From NCBI GenBank assembly GCA_025455245.1, contig JALOMX010000065.1, forward strand, positions 1 to 8,654: a stretch of 8,654 bases of DNA. The letters run 5' to 3'. Positions 1 through 6,291 of the stretch are shown piece by piece; the stretch's first letter is position 1, and every line of letters starts with the position of its first letter. The DNA comes from Chitinophagaceae bacterium (GTDB lineage Bacteria > Bacteroidota > Bacteroidia > Chitinophagales > Chitinophagaceae). A program made the position numbers and the translations under genes. The notes below the pieces were generated by a model that was not told the origin of the DNA, did no database searches, and saw only the letters and a program-made list of their open reading frames with translations.

Positions 1-1287
1 GGGCTGTTGTCCAACAATGTATCCAGCATTGATACAGATGCTGAGGGCAATTTCTGGACCTACTCTAATGAAGGAATTTCGAAAATAATGGGGAGCGATT
101 TTTCAGTGGCCAATTACCGGCATCCGGGCCTTGTAAAGATGCAGGAAATTGCCTGTGGCAGCGATGGCATGGTATATGTTGCCTCTGCTGAGGGTTTATT
201 CCGGTTTAACGGAAACCTCCTGCAGCCTTATCGGCCATCCGGAAAATTATTGATCAATAAGGTTGAGGTAATGGGAAAGCCCTTCCCTTTTGGCAATGCA
301 ATTTACCTGCCCCCGGGCAAAAGCGACATTCAGATTTCCTTCAGTTATATTGAACTTTATCCCGGCAATCAGCCTGCTTTTGAATACCGTTTTGAAAAAG
401 ACCCTGAATGGCAAAGTCTCCGTGAACGCAATATCATTTCCTTTTCCCGGCTTAGTCCGGGGTCCTATACCATAACCATCAGGGAAAAGCAGGAAAACAA
501 CCCTGCCCAATGGCAAAAACTTTCCTGGACAATCGGGAAGCCGTTCTGGCAAACCACCGTGTTCCTTGGTGCTGCACTGCTGATAACAGGGATACTCGTG
601 TATTTTTTTACACAGCGAAGAATAACTGCCATCCGTGAAAAAGCGGCCTTGCAGCAAAAAATGGCCGAAACCGAAATGGCTGCATTGCAGGCACAAATGA
701 ACCCTCATTTTATTTTCAACTCCATTAATTGTATTGATGCCATGGTACAGGAGGGCGACAAATACAATGCCACCACCTACCTCAACAAATTTGCCAAACT
801 GCTGCGCAATGTGCTGGAGGGCAGCCGGAATACCACAGTTTCACTTACCAGCGATATAGAAACCCTGCGGTTGTATATTGAACTTGAATGTATGCGGATG
901 GATGAAACCTTTTCGTGGCAAATTGACCTGCCCGATGAAGTGGCCGCTGCGGATATCCGGGTACCGTCACTTGTAATTCAGCCATATGTTGAAAACGCCA
1001 TTCTGCATGGGTTAAGGCATCTTTCAGGCAAAAAAGGAGAACTCAAAGTAAAAGTCAGACTGAATGGCGAGGTGCTGTGTTACCAGATTACCGATAATGG
1101 TGTAGGCAGAGAATATGCCAGGAACATTCAAAAAACGCAGCATACGAGTGTTGGACTTGACATAACCCGCGAAAGGATCGAACATTTTAATCAGAACAAC
1201 CGCGGAAGCGTAACCATTGCCGACCTGATAAATGAAGAAGGTGAACCTGAAGGAACTGAGGTGAATGTATTGCTTCCCTTAAAATGA
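1..1287 (+). CDS. LytS/YehU-type sensor histidine kinase with beta-propeller sensor (5' partial)
   Basis: Membrane sensor kinase of a two-component system. It should autophosphorylate on histidine and pass the phosphate to the regulator encoded just downstream. The frame is open from base 1, so the N-terminus and most of the sensor lie outside the window. Numbering visible residues from base 1: the ends of reg_prop propeller blades at about 1-29 and 47-71; a Y_Y_Y domain at about 82-178; one membrane segment at about 181-203; a helical linker; then a His_kinase (PF06580) domain. The phospho-acceptor is H236 in QMNPHFIFNS. An HATPase_c domain follows, with an N box at 327-338 (QPYVENAILHGL), DNGVG at 365-369 and a second glycine motif near 383 (SVGLDITRERI). 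All key residues look intact, so the kinase should be active. In this family the propeller plus Y_Y_Y lies in the periplasm. The ligand is unknown. Stop TGA at 1285-1287. Confidence 0.93.
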   Translation, partial: GLLSNNVSSIDTDAEGNFWTYSNEGISKIMGSDFSVANYRHPGLVKMQEIACGSDGMVYVASAEGLFRFNGNLLQPYRPSGKLLINKVEVMGKPFPFGNAIYLPPGKSDIQISFSYIELYPGNQPAFEYRFEKDPEWQSLRERNIISFSRLSPGSYTITIREKQENNPAQWQKLSWTIGKPFWQTTVFLGAALLITGILVYFFTQRRITAIREKAALQQKMAETEMAALQAQMNPHFIFNSINCIDAMVQEGDKYNATTYLNKFAKLLRNVLEGSRNTTVSLTSDIETLRLYIELECMRMDETFSWQIDLPDEVAAADIRVPSLVIQPYVENAILHGLRHLSGKKGELKVKVRLNGEVLCYQITDNGVGREYARNIQKTQHTSVGLDITRERIEHFNQNNRGSVTIADLINEEGEPEGTEVNVLLPLK

Positions 1288-1293
1288 AAGAAA

Positions 1294-2064
1294 ATGAAGA
1301 TAAAAGCGCTGATCATTGACGACGAATCGAAAAGCCGCAAATCGCTTGCACAGAAACTTTCGGATTATTGCCCCGAAATTGAAGTAACCGGCGAAGCGCA
1401 GAATGGCGAAGAAGGAATTGCTGCGATCGGTCAGCATAGGCCCGACCTTATTTTCCTGGATATTGAAATGCCCAAAATGAACGGGTTGCAAATGCTTGAA
1501 CAACTCAATGATTTTGAAGGAGCAATCATTTTTACCACTGCTTACAACGAATATGCCATCCGGGCCTTTAAATACAGCGCTTTCGATTACCTGTTGAAAC
1601 CCATTGATATCCAGGAGCTTAAGTCGTCAATTGACAGGTTGAAGGTAAAGTGGGAGGAAAAGCATAGCAGGCAGACTACCGATGAAACCGGGCAACTTAA
1701 ACTGTTGCTCGAACACCTGAAAGGAGGACCCGGATTGCCAAAGAAAATTGCCGTTCACACACAGGAGGCCCTGCACTTTTTCGAATTCGATGAAATTATA
1801 AGATTGGAAGCCAACAGCAATTATACATTTCTCTATTTCGCCAACGGATCAAAAATGCTGGCGAGTAAAACCCTTAAGGAATTTGAAGAACTTTTGCCTC
1901 AAAAGCAGTTTTTCAGGGTTCACCACTCTACCATCATCAATCTGAAATTTGTAAAAAAATACCTGAAAAGTGATGGCGGCAGTATTGAAATGGCAGACGG
2001 TTCCCTTGTGGATATTTCGCGCAGAAAAAAGGATGATTTTCTGCAAATGATTAAACATTGGTAA
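1294..2064 (+). CDS. LytTR-family response regulator
   Basis: Cytoplasmic DNA-binding response regulator of 256 aa, a normal length for the LytR/AlgR family. The receiver domain covers about residues 3-118: acidic pocket D9/D10, phospho-acceptor D56 in FLDIEMP, switch residue T82 in TTAYNEYA, and K102 in the LKP motif. A linker of about 30 residues leads to a LytTR DNA-binding domain at about 150-256, with recognisable IIRLEANSNYT, FFRVHHSTIINL and DISRRKKDDF segments. The gene starts 6 nt after the kinase stop, so the two are almost certainly co-transcribed and form a cognate pair. The ATG at 1294 is preceded by an A/G-rich stretch, and the methionine leads straight into the first receiver strand, which supports this start. 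The target genes cannot be read from the sequence; a LytTR half-site-like stretch lies just after the stop at 2078-2086. Confidence 0.94.
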   Translation: MKIKALIIDDESKSRKSLAQKLSDYCPEIEVTGEAQNGEEGIAAIGQHRPDLIFLDIEMPKMNGLQMLEQLNDFEGAIIFTTAYNEYAIRAFKYSAFDYLLKPIDIQELKSSIDRLKVKWEEKHSRQTTDETGQLKLLLEHLKGGPGLPKKIAVHTQEALHFFEFDEIIRLEANSNYTFLYFANGSKMLASKTLKEFEELLPQKQFFRVHHSTIINLKFVKKYLKSDGGSIEMADGSLVDISRRKKDDFLQMIKHW

Positions 2065-2088
2065 ACACTTGCTAAAAACCGTTTACCA
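2059..2088. repeat. 8-bp inverted repeat TGGTAAAC-N14-GTTTACCA after the response regulator
   Basis: Perfect inverted repeat with arms at 2059-2066 and 2081-2088. The left arm overlaps the stop codon of the response regulator gene (2062-2064). Arm centres are 22 bp apart, about two helical turns, which would suit a dimeric DNA-binding protein. As RNA it would form an 8-bp stem with a 14-nt loop, but no run of T follows, so it is not a standard intrinsic terminator. The right arm includes ACCGTTTAC (2078-2086), which fits all but the last position of the LytTR half-site consensus as I recall it ([TA][AC][CA]GTTN[AG][TG]). LytTR proteins usually bind direct rather than inverted repeats, so the role is open. 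Confidence 0.45.
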
Positions 2089-2108
2089 CCTGCTCAATCT
2101 CAGAATTA

Positions 2109-2116
2109 TACCTTTA
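2109..2116 (+). promoter_or_regulatory. Possible Bacteroidota -7 promoter box (TACCTTTA)
   Basis: TACCTTTA matches 7 of 8 positions of the TAnnTTTG box used by the Bacteroidota main sigma factor. It lies in the 98-bp gap between the response regulator and the secreted protein gene and would give a leader of about 40 nt. No TTG lies 17-23 bp upstream. The leader also holds a small 5-bp hairpin, TGGTT-TAATC-AACCA, at 2137-2151. This is a weak prediction. Confidence 0.25.
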
Positions 2117-2162
2117 AACTTTTTTCTTCCTTTAGGTGGTTTAATCAACCAAAAACCATTTT

Positions 2163-3647
2163 ATGAAGAAAATCGTAATATTTCCCTTATTGCTTTCCGC
2201 AATATTGCTGCTGGCAAAATCTGCGGCGGGTCAAAATATAGGTATAGGCCACACAATAGCCGAGGGCTTGCTTGATATAAACGGGGATGTTGTATTGCGC
2301 AGTGCAGATATTACTCTTGAAGATGGAACCACGGTAGCGGTTAATGTTGAAATTAATCCTTATTCAAACTTTCGCATCAGCGGCCCTACAGCGGCCTTCA
2401 ACATTGCCGGTATCAGCTATTCACCCGATGGTAAATTACTTAGCTTTTACAACCGTAGCGGCCACACCATGACCATTATTCATGAGAGCACCGATGCAGA
2501 ACCTTCGGAAAGAATACAAACAGGTACCGGTTATAATATTGCCGTACCCGATAAGGCAACTATCAGCTTTATTTACGATGGTAGCGCACAACGCTGGGTG
2601 GTAAGAAGCAATAGTGCACCCGGACCCTGGGTCATTACCGACAACCGTGTTTTCACCACACATACCGGAAATGTAGGTATTGGCACTCAACAACCGGCCT
2701 TTAAACTGACCGTTAATGGTAACGGCTATTTTGCAGGAAATAATGCAAATTTTGCCCTTGAAACCATACAGGGCAGTAATTACCTGAATACTCCCGGGTT
2801 GCAGGTAGCAAGCCCGAATACCGATAATTACCCTGCAGGTATTCAGCAAAATGTATTGGCCATCAACGGCAATCAGATACAGTCATTTGTCAGGGATATT
2901 GATGATCCTTCGAAATCGGATTTCGCCCGGCCTCTTGCCATAAATCCGCTTGGGGGTTCGGTAGGTATTGGCACCAACTATATACCCGGTTATGCCAAAC
3001 TTGAAATTGCCGTAAGCCCGGAAAGCCGTGCCATTTCAACCGGTGACGGCATTGTAGGCATGGTGCATTTTCTCGGCGGCGCCAACCGGACTATCAACAG
3101 TGTCGGCGGATATTTTGGCACAAGCACCAACCACCCATTGCACTTTTATACCAACAGCCAATGGGCACAGGTTTCACTACTGCCAAATGGCAACCTCGGC
3201 ATTGGAACGACCGCCCCTGAACAAAAACTGCATGTGCAGGGGGCCATAAAATTAGGCGGGGCTGTATATGAACCCATCCGCACCATTTACGGTGCGGGTA
3301 CCTATAACATTAATGACGATGATTATAATATTCATGTATCAGTCCCGGACAATTTTTTAGGTACTGTTTATTTTCAACTTCCACCGGCTTTACCCAACAA
3401 GGGCAGGGTTTTGAATTTTAGCGCTGCTAACCTGCCTTACAAACGGGTGGAAGGAAACGAAAATGAGGGTATTGCCAGCACAATCAGGTTTATTGACTGC
3501 GCCAACTGTCCTATACTTCAAAGGGTATTGAAAATATCAAGTTCTTTTAACCTTGTCTATCAAACTACAAGTATTACGCTTCAATCAGACGGCTTTAACT
3601 GGGTGTTAACCAAAACCAACTACTTCCTATATAGAACTTATGATTAA
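2163..3647 (+). CDS. Secreted tail-fibre-like repeat protein
   Basis: A 494-aa exported protein of unknown function. Residues 1-22 form a clear signal peptide: MKK, a hydrophobic core, then a signal peptidase I-like site near KSAA/GQ. The mature protein carries four copies of a module common in Bacteroidota surface and phage tail-fibre-like proteins, with core [NS][VIL]GIG followed by a KL.V.G or LDINGD strand: about residues 25-41, 170-186, 266-284 and 344-360. Between and after these lie beta-rich, Gly/Asn-rich stretches. Residues ~78-150 and ~388-485 look like two copies of one cap-like domain, each with a G-(K/R)-x-L-x-F strand and ending in an SDGFNW-like strand (DGSAQRW in the first copy). 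I see neither a C-terminal peptidase_S74 chaperone domain nor a type IX sorting domain. The start ATG at 2163 is set by the signal peptide. It could be an adhesin, filament or surface-layer component, but none of these is shown. Confidence 0.85.
   Translation: MKKIVIFPLLLSAILLLAKSAAGQNIGIGHTIAEGLLDINGDVVLRSADITLEDGTTVAVNVEINPYSNFRISGPTAAFNIAGISYSPDGKLLSFYNRSGHTMTIIHESTDAEPSERIQTGTGYNIAVPDKATISFIYDGSAQRWVVRSNSAPGPWVITDNRVFTTHTGNVGIGTQQPAFKLTVNGNGYFAGNNANFALETIQGSNYLNTPGLQVASPNTDNYPAGIQQNVLAINGNQIQSFVRDIDDPSKSDFARPLAINPLGGSVGIGTNYIPGYAKLEIAVSPESRAISTGDGIVGMVHFLGGANRTINSVGGYFGTSTNHPLHFYTNSQWAQVSLLPNGNLGIGTTAPEQKLHVQGAIKLGGAVYEPIRTIYGAGTYNINDDDYNIHVSVPDNFLGTVYFQLPPALPNKGRVLNFSAANLPYKRVEGNENEGIASTIRFIDCANCPILQRVLKISSSFNLVYQTTSITLQSDGFNWVLTKTNYFLYRTYD
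2673..2974 (+). repeat. Direct repeats coding for GIGT modules
   Basis: The 14-mer GTAGGTATTGGCAC occurs at 2673-2686 and again at 2961-2974, each coding for VGIGT at the head of a repeat module in the tail-fibre-like protein. Diverged relatives lie near 2240 (coding NIGIG) and 3193 (coding NLGIGT). The identity is at both DNA and protein level, so it may reflect module duplication within the gene rather than a separate element. Confidence 0.6.
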
Positions 3648-3689
3648 TTCTGGTAGTTAGTTACCAAATCAAATCTGCTGATTTAGCAT

Positions 3690-3711
3690 TTCGGCATTTA
3701 TTTTTGCCGAA
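3690..3711. repeat. Inverted repeat abutting the kdsA start codon
   Basis: TTCGGCA (3690-3696) and TGCCGAA (3705-3711) form a perfect 7-bp inverted repeat around the 8-nt spacer TTTATTTT. The last base of the right arm is the A of the first kdsA ATG. No T-run follows, so this is unlikely to be a terminator for the upstream gene. It could be an operator covering the promoter box, or an RNA hairpin masking the start codon if transcription begins further upstream. Confidence 0.45.
3699..3706 (+). promoter_or_regulatory. Candidate -7 promoter box for kdsA (TATTTTTG)
   Basis: TATTTTTG is a perfect match to TAnnTTTG. It lies inside the inverted repeat and ends 4 nt before the ATG at 3711 and 7 nt before the ATG at 3714. 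If used, transcription would begin at or next to the start codon, giving a leaderless mRNA. The -33 region is poor: the best trinucleotide at the right distance is CTG at 3678-3680, 18 bp away, in place of TTG. Confidence 0.35.
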
Positions 3712-4541
3712 TGATGCCTTCTTTTTTATCAGATTTGTTTAGGAACCAAACTTACAATCCAGGAAACTTTTTCCTTATTGCCGGCCCCTGCGTGGTAGAA
3801 AGCGAAGACCTTGTAATGGAAGTAGCAGAAACCGTGAGGGGCATCTGTAAAAAGCTGGAAATACCCTATGTGTTCAAAGCCAGCTACCGTAAGGCCCATC
3901 GAACCAGTGCTTCCAGTTTTACCGGGCTGGGTGATGATGTTGGTCTGTCTCTGATTAAAAAAGTGGGCGACAAATATAATCTCCCGACCACCAGTGATGT
4001 ACATGCCCACGACGAATGTGCCGAAGCGGCCAAATACATCGACATTCTGCAGATTCCCGCCTTCCTGTGCCGCCAGACCGATTTGCTGGAAGCGGCTGCA
4101 AATACCGGCAAAGTGGTGAATGTAAAAAAGGGACAGTTCCTTAGTGGGCCCTCCATGAAATTTGCCGTTGAAAAAATTCGCCGTGCCGGAAACGATAAAG
4201 TGATGCTCACTGAACGTGGAACCACCTTCGGTTACCAGGACCTTGTGGTAGATTACAGGAACATTCCCTGGATGAAGGAACAAGGCTGCCCGGTGATTAT
4301 GGATTGCACCCACAGCCTGCAGCAGCCCAATCAAACCAGCGGTGTTACCGGTGGCAATCCTCAACTGATCGGAACCATTGCCAAAGCCGCCATAGCAACA
4401 GGCGCTGATGGATTATTTATAGAAACGCACCCAAACCCTTCGGTGGCAAAAAGCGATGGCGCCAATATGCTGAGGATGGATTTGCTTGAGCCTTTACTTG
4501 AACAACTCTGCGAGCTGCGGCAAGTGGTAAGCCGTTGGTAA
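3711..4541 (+). CDS. kdsA: 3-deoxy-8-phosphooctulonate synthase (KdsA)
   Basis: Cytoplasmic enzyme condensing phosphoenolpyruvate with arabinose 5-phosphate to Kdo 8-phosphate, the committed step towards Kdo for LPS inner core. It is 276 aa, normal for the family and full length as a single (beta/alpha)8 barrel. Recognisable blocks: IAGPCVVES (23-31), YVFKASYRKAHRT (53-65), LQIPAFLCRQTDLL (113-126), VNVKKGQF (136-143), LTERGTTFGYQDLVVD (166-181), HSLQQPN (201-207), FIETHPNP (236-243) and KSDGAN (247-252). C27, H201, E238 and D249 correspond to the metal ligands of metal-dependent (class II) enzymes such as that of Aquifex; E. coli-type enzymes have Asn at the Cys position. Oddity: the KANRS substrate motif reads KAHRT (61-65). 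Two adjacent ATGs (3711 and 3714) are possible starts; both precede the same MPSFLSDLF. A secreted-protein gene follows after 33 nt. Confidence 0.96.
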   Translation: MMPSFLSDLFRNQTYNPGNFFLIAGPCVVESEDLVMEVAETVRGICKKLEIPYVFKASYRKAHRTSASSFTGLGDDVGLSLIKKVGDKYNLPTTSDVHAHDECAEAAKYIDILQIPAFLCRQTDLLEAAANTGKVVNVKKGQFLSGPSMKFAVEKIRRAGNDKVMLTERGTTFGYQDLVVDYRNIPWMKEQGCPVIMDCTHSLQQPNQTSGVTGGNPQLIGTIAKAAIATGADGLFIETHPNPSVAKSDGANMLRMDLLEPLLEQLCELRQVVSRW

Positions 4542-4555
4542 ACTTGTTTTGGTTG

Positions 4556-4567
4556 ACTTTTAAAAGT
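4556..4567. repeat. 12-bp perfect palindrome ACTTTTAAAAGT
   Basis: Perfect palindrome in the 33-nt gap between kdsA and the next gene, ending 7 nt before the ATG at 4575. It is AT-rich and short enough to arise by chance. An operator role is possible but unsupported by anything else visible. Confidence 0.2.
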
Positions 4568-4574
4568 GTCAGGT

Positions 4575-5867
4575 ATGAAAAAATTGCTTTGCTGGCTGCT
4601 TCTTTTATTGCCATTATTTCTCATAGCTCAACAACCATTTTCTCCCGGCAGTATTGTCGTCGTAAGGGTTGGTGTTCCCGATTCAGCCCTTCCGGCTTCG
4701 TCATCACCGGTTTTCCTGGAAGAATTCGCCCCTGACGGAAAAAAATTACAAACCATTTCCATTCCATATTCAGGAGAGGATAAACTAACACTCGGTGGCC
4801 GATCCATAACCGAAGGGATCTTGAAACGCTCATCCAACGGGGCATTATTGACGTTGGGAGGATACAACCTTGAACCCGGTGTTAGCAGCCCATCTTCATC
4901 CAATGCTAATGCTCAAAGGGTAATTGCACGCATTAGCCAGGATGGAATACCTGACCTTAGTGTTAAACTCGCCTACGATTCACTGTACCCCAACAATGCT
5001 TTCAGGGCGGTGATAAGTTCGGATGGCACGAAATTCTGGACCGCAGGAGGTACTCAAGGCGTACGGTATGCCACAGTTGGAAGTCCATCCACCATTCTTA
5101 TCAGCAACACGGCTACAAACCTGCGGACCGTGAATATTCAGCAAGGACAGCTATTCATTAGTCATGGTTCAGGAACCGTAAACACGAGGGTGATGAAGAT
5201 AGGTGAAGGACTGCCCGATACCCCGGGTATTACAGCTACCCCCATGCCCGGTCTTCCTACAAGCAGTGTTTCGGGTTGCGACTTTTTCTTTGCTGACCTT
5301 GATGCCGGAATTGCCGGTGCCGATGTACTTTACCTTGCCGATGACCTTGGTGGATTGAGAAAGTTTTCTTTGGTGGATGGGCAATGGGTACCCAATAATA
5401 TTGTTGGAGGGGGTTCGGACCTTTACCGCGGCCTTGCAGGAATTGAAATTCCCGGTGGGGCTGTTTTGTACGCAACCAAGGGTGCTTCCAATCAGTCCTC
5501 CGGAGGAGGGCAACTCGTTAGAATTATAGATTTGAATGGTTACAATCAACCGATGAACACAACCGTAAATGTTTTGGCACAGGCCGAAACTTTTACAGGC
5601 TTCAGGGGTGTTGCATTGGCACCCTCAACCTCCCAAAGCGTACAATCCTATGTTTTTACCGGTTCAGGCAATTGGAGCAATGAAGCCAACTGGCAAAATA
5701 ACCTGAAGCCTCCGACAGAACTTCCCGCAGGGAATATTATTTTAATTAAACCGGCCGCAGATGCTCCCTGTATTCTTGACGCAGCACAAACCATAAAAAA
5801 AGGTGGCTTGCTGATCATTGCTAATGAAAAACAACTGGAATTGAATGGGAATCTGATAGTGGAATAA
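4575..5867 (+). CDS. Secreted beta-propeller-like protein of unknown function
   Basis: A 430-aa exported protein. I chose the ATG at 4575 because it starts a textbook signal peptide (MKKLLCW, a Leu-rich core, LIA before QQ at residues 16-20). An in-frame GTG at 4566 would only add three residues. There is no lipobox. Residues ~25-350 show repeated short beta strands with Gly/Asp turns (LLTLGGY near 92-97, AVISSDGTKFWTAGG near 145-159, VLYLADDLGGLRKFS near 251-265, FRGVAL near 343-348), suggesting a beta-propeller. The start PFSPGSIVVVRVG and the LTLGG.S.TEG segment resemble uncharacterised proteins of Bacteroidota. Residues ~358-430 form a second domain, beginning FTGSGNWSNEANW, of a kind often found in large secreted proteins of this phylum. 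The protein stops right after it, with no recognisable type IX sorting domain. It may be co-transcribed with kdsA; no promoter is evident in the 33-nt gap. Function unknown. Confidence 0.85.
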   Translation: MKKLLCWLLLLLPLFLIAQQPFSPGSIVVVRVGVPDSALPASSSPVFLEEFAPDGKKLQTISIPYSGEDKLTLGGRSITEGILKRSSNGALLTLGGYNLEPGVSSPSSSNANAQRVIARISQDGIPDLSVKLAYDSLYPNNAFRAVISSDGTKFWTAGGTQGVRYATVGSPSTILISNTATNLRTVNIQQGQLFISHGSGTVNTRVMKIGEGLPDTPGITATPMPGLPTSSVSGCDFFFADLDAGIAGADVLYLADDLGGLRKFSLVDGQWVPNNIVGGGSDLYRGLAGIEIPGGAVLYATKGASNQSSGGGQLVRIIDLNGYNQPMNTTVNVLAQAETFTGFRGVALAPSTSQSVQSYVFTGSGNWSNEANWQNNLKPPTELPAGNIILIKPAADAPCILDAAQTIKKGGLLIIANEKQLELNGNLIVE

Positions 5868-5869
5868 AA

Positions 5870-6094
5870 CTACTTATACCACAAAGGATTGCGCTTACCA
5901 AACATGATGTATTGCTTCACATTCATCCAGAAAGCAATGAAAAAATAAATGATTACGGGGCTGCCAAAAGTGAAAAAGGATAAATAAATAAAGTATAGCC
6001 TGATTTTGGATGTTGCGATATTAAACTTTTCGCCAAGGTAAGTGCATACACCGAAAACATTCGTTTCAATAAAGGTCCTGAATTTTTCGTGCAT
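5870..6094 (-). CDS. Small PspC-domain membrane protein
   Basis: A 74-aa protein on the minus strand (ATG at 6094-6092, TAG at 5872-5870). Residues ~10-60 match the PspC domain: a Gly-Val-Cys turn (FGVCTYLGEKFNIA, 14-27), a conserved arginine after it (SKIRLYF, 29-35), then a hydrophobic stretch at ~32-57 with FGSPVIIYFFIAFW, giving one long or two short membrane segments. In proteobacteria PspC is an inner-membrane part of the phage-shock response. In Bacteroidota, stand-alone PspC proteins of this size are common and mostly uncharacterised, so a role in envelope stress is inference. No other psp gene is nearby. The gene converges on the propeller gene, with only 2 nt between stop codons, and diverges from aconitase. 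Confidence 0.8.
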   Translation of the reverse strand: MHEKFRTFIETNVFGVCTYLGEKFNIATSKIRLYFIYLSFFTFGSPVIIYFFIAFWMNVKQYIMFGKRNPLWYK

Positions 6095-6291
6095 AGTAGT
6101 AAAATTTGGTTCTGTTGTACAAATTTAGCAGAGAAAAGTTCATATTTTTTTAAATTAATAATAAGGTAAATGAAAAAACAATCACAAAAGGTAATTTAAC
6201 CCTGAATTTGCCCTTAGTTCTCTTTTTACCTTGCTTTTGTTGACTTACTTTCGCGGCCTGATTTTATCACTTCCCAATAATTTTCTGCATT
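6095..6291. promoter_or_regulatory. Divergent intergenic region between the PspC gene and aconitase
   Basis: A 197-bp AT-rich spacer that must hold the promoters of both flanking genes. For aconitase there are two imperfect TAnnTTTG matches on the plus strand: TACTTTCG at 6246-6253 (7 of 8, leader of about 35 nt) and TAATTTTC at 6278-6285 (7 of 8, 6 nt before the ATG, near-leaderless). Neither has a TTG at the right upstream distance; the nearest is CTG at 6258-6260, 17 bp before the second box. A nine-codon frame (MKKQSQKVI) at 6170-6199 is probably chance. I see no riboswitch or longer hairpin. Confidence 0.4.
6120..6127 (-). promoter_or_regulatory. Candidate -7 promoter box for the PspC gene (TAAATTTG on the minus strand)
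   Basis: On the minus strand TAAATTTG is a perfect TAnnTTTG match, 25 nt upstream of the PspC start codon, which would give a leader of about 20 nt. No TTG (CAA on the plus strand) sits at the expected -33 distance; that region is an A/T run. Moderate support. Confidence 0.4.

Noticed and set aside
2137..2151. Small hairpin TGGTT-TAATC-AACCA before the secreted protein gene.
   Set aside because: Only 5 bp with no T-run; too weak to call a terminator or riboswitch.
2069..2275. 68-codon plus-strand frame covering the spacer and the start of the secreted protein gene.
   Set aside because: It overlaps the clear signal peptide in another frame and has no recognisable protein features.
3729..4364. 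Long minus-strand frame (211 codons) opposite kdsA.
   Set aside because: Mirror of a strongly conserved gene; its translation has no domain pattern, and kdsA is certain on the plus strand.
4536..4543. TGGTAAAC at the end of kdsA, the same 8-mer as the left arm of the repeat at 2059.
   Set aside because: Both genes end in a Trp codon plus TAA, which accounts for TGGTAA. No matching second arm lies near 4543.
4566..4574. GTG start adding three residues to the propeller protein.
   Set aside because: The ATG at 4575 begins directly with the MKK of a signal peptide and is the more natural start.
6170..6199. Nine-codon frame ATG...TAA (MKKQSQKVI) with AAGG upstream, in front of aconitase.
   Set aside because: Very short, in an A-rich region where such frames arise easily, and Shine-Dalgarno sites are little used in this phylum. 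No attenuator hairpin follows.
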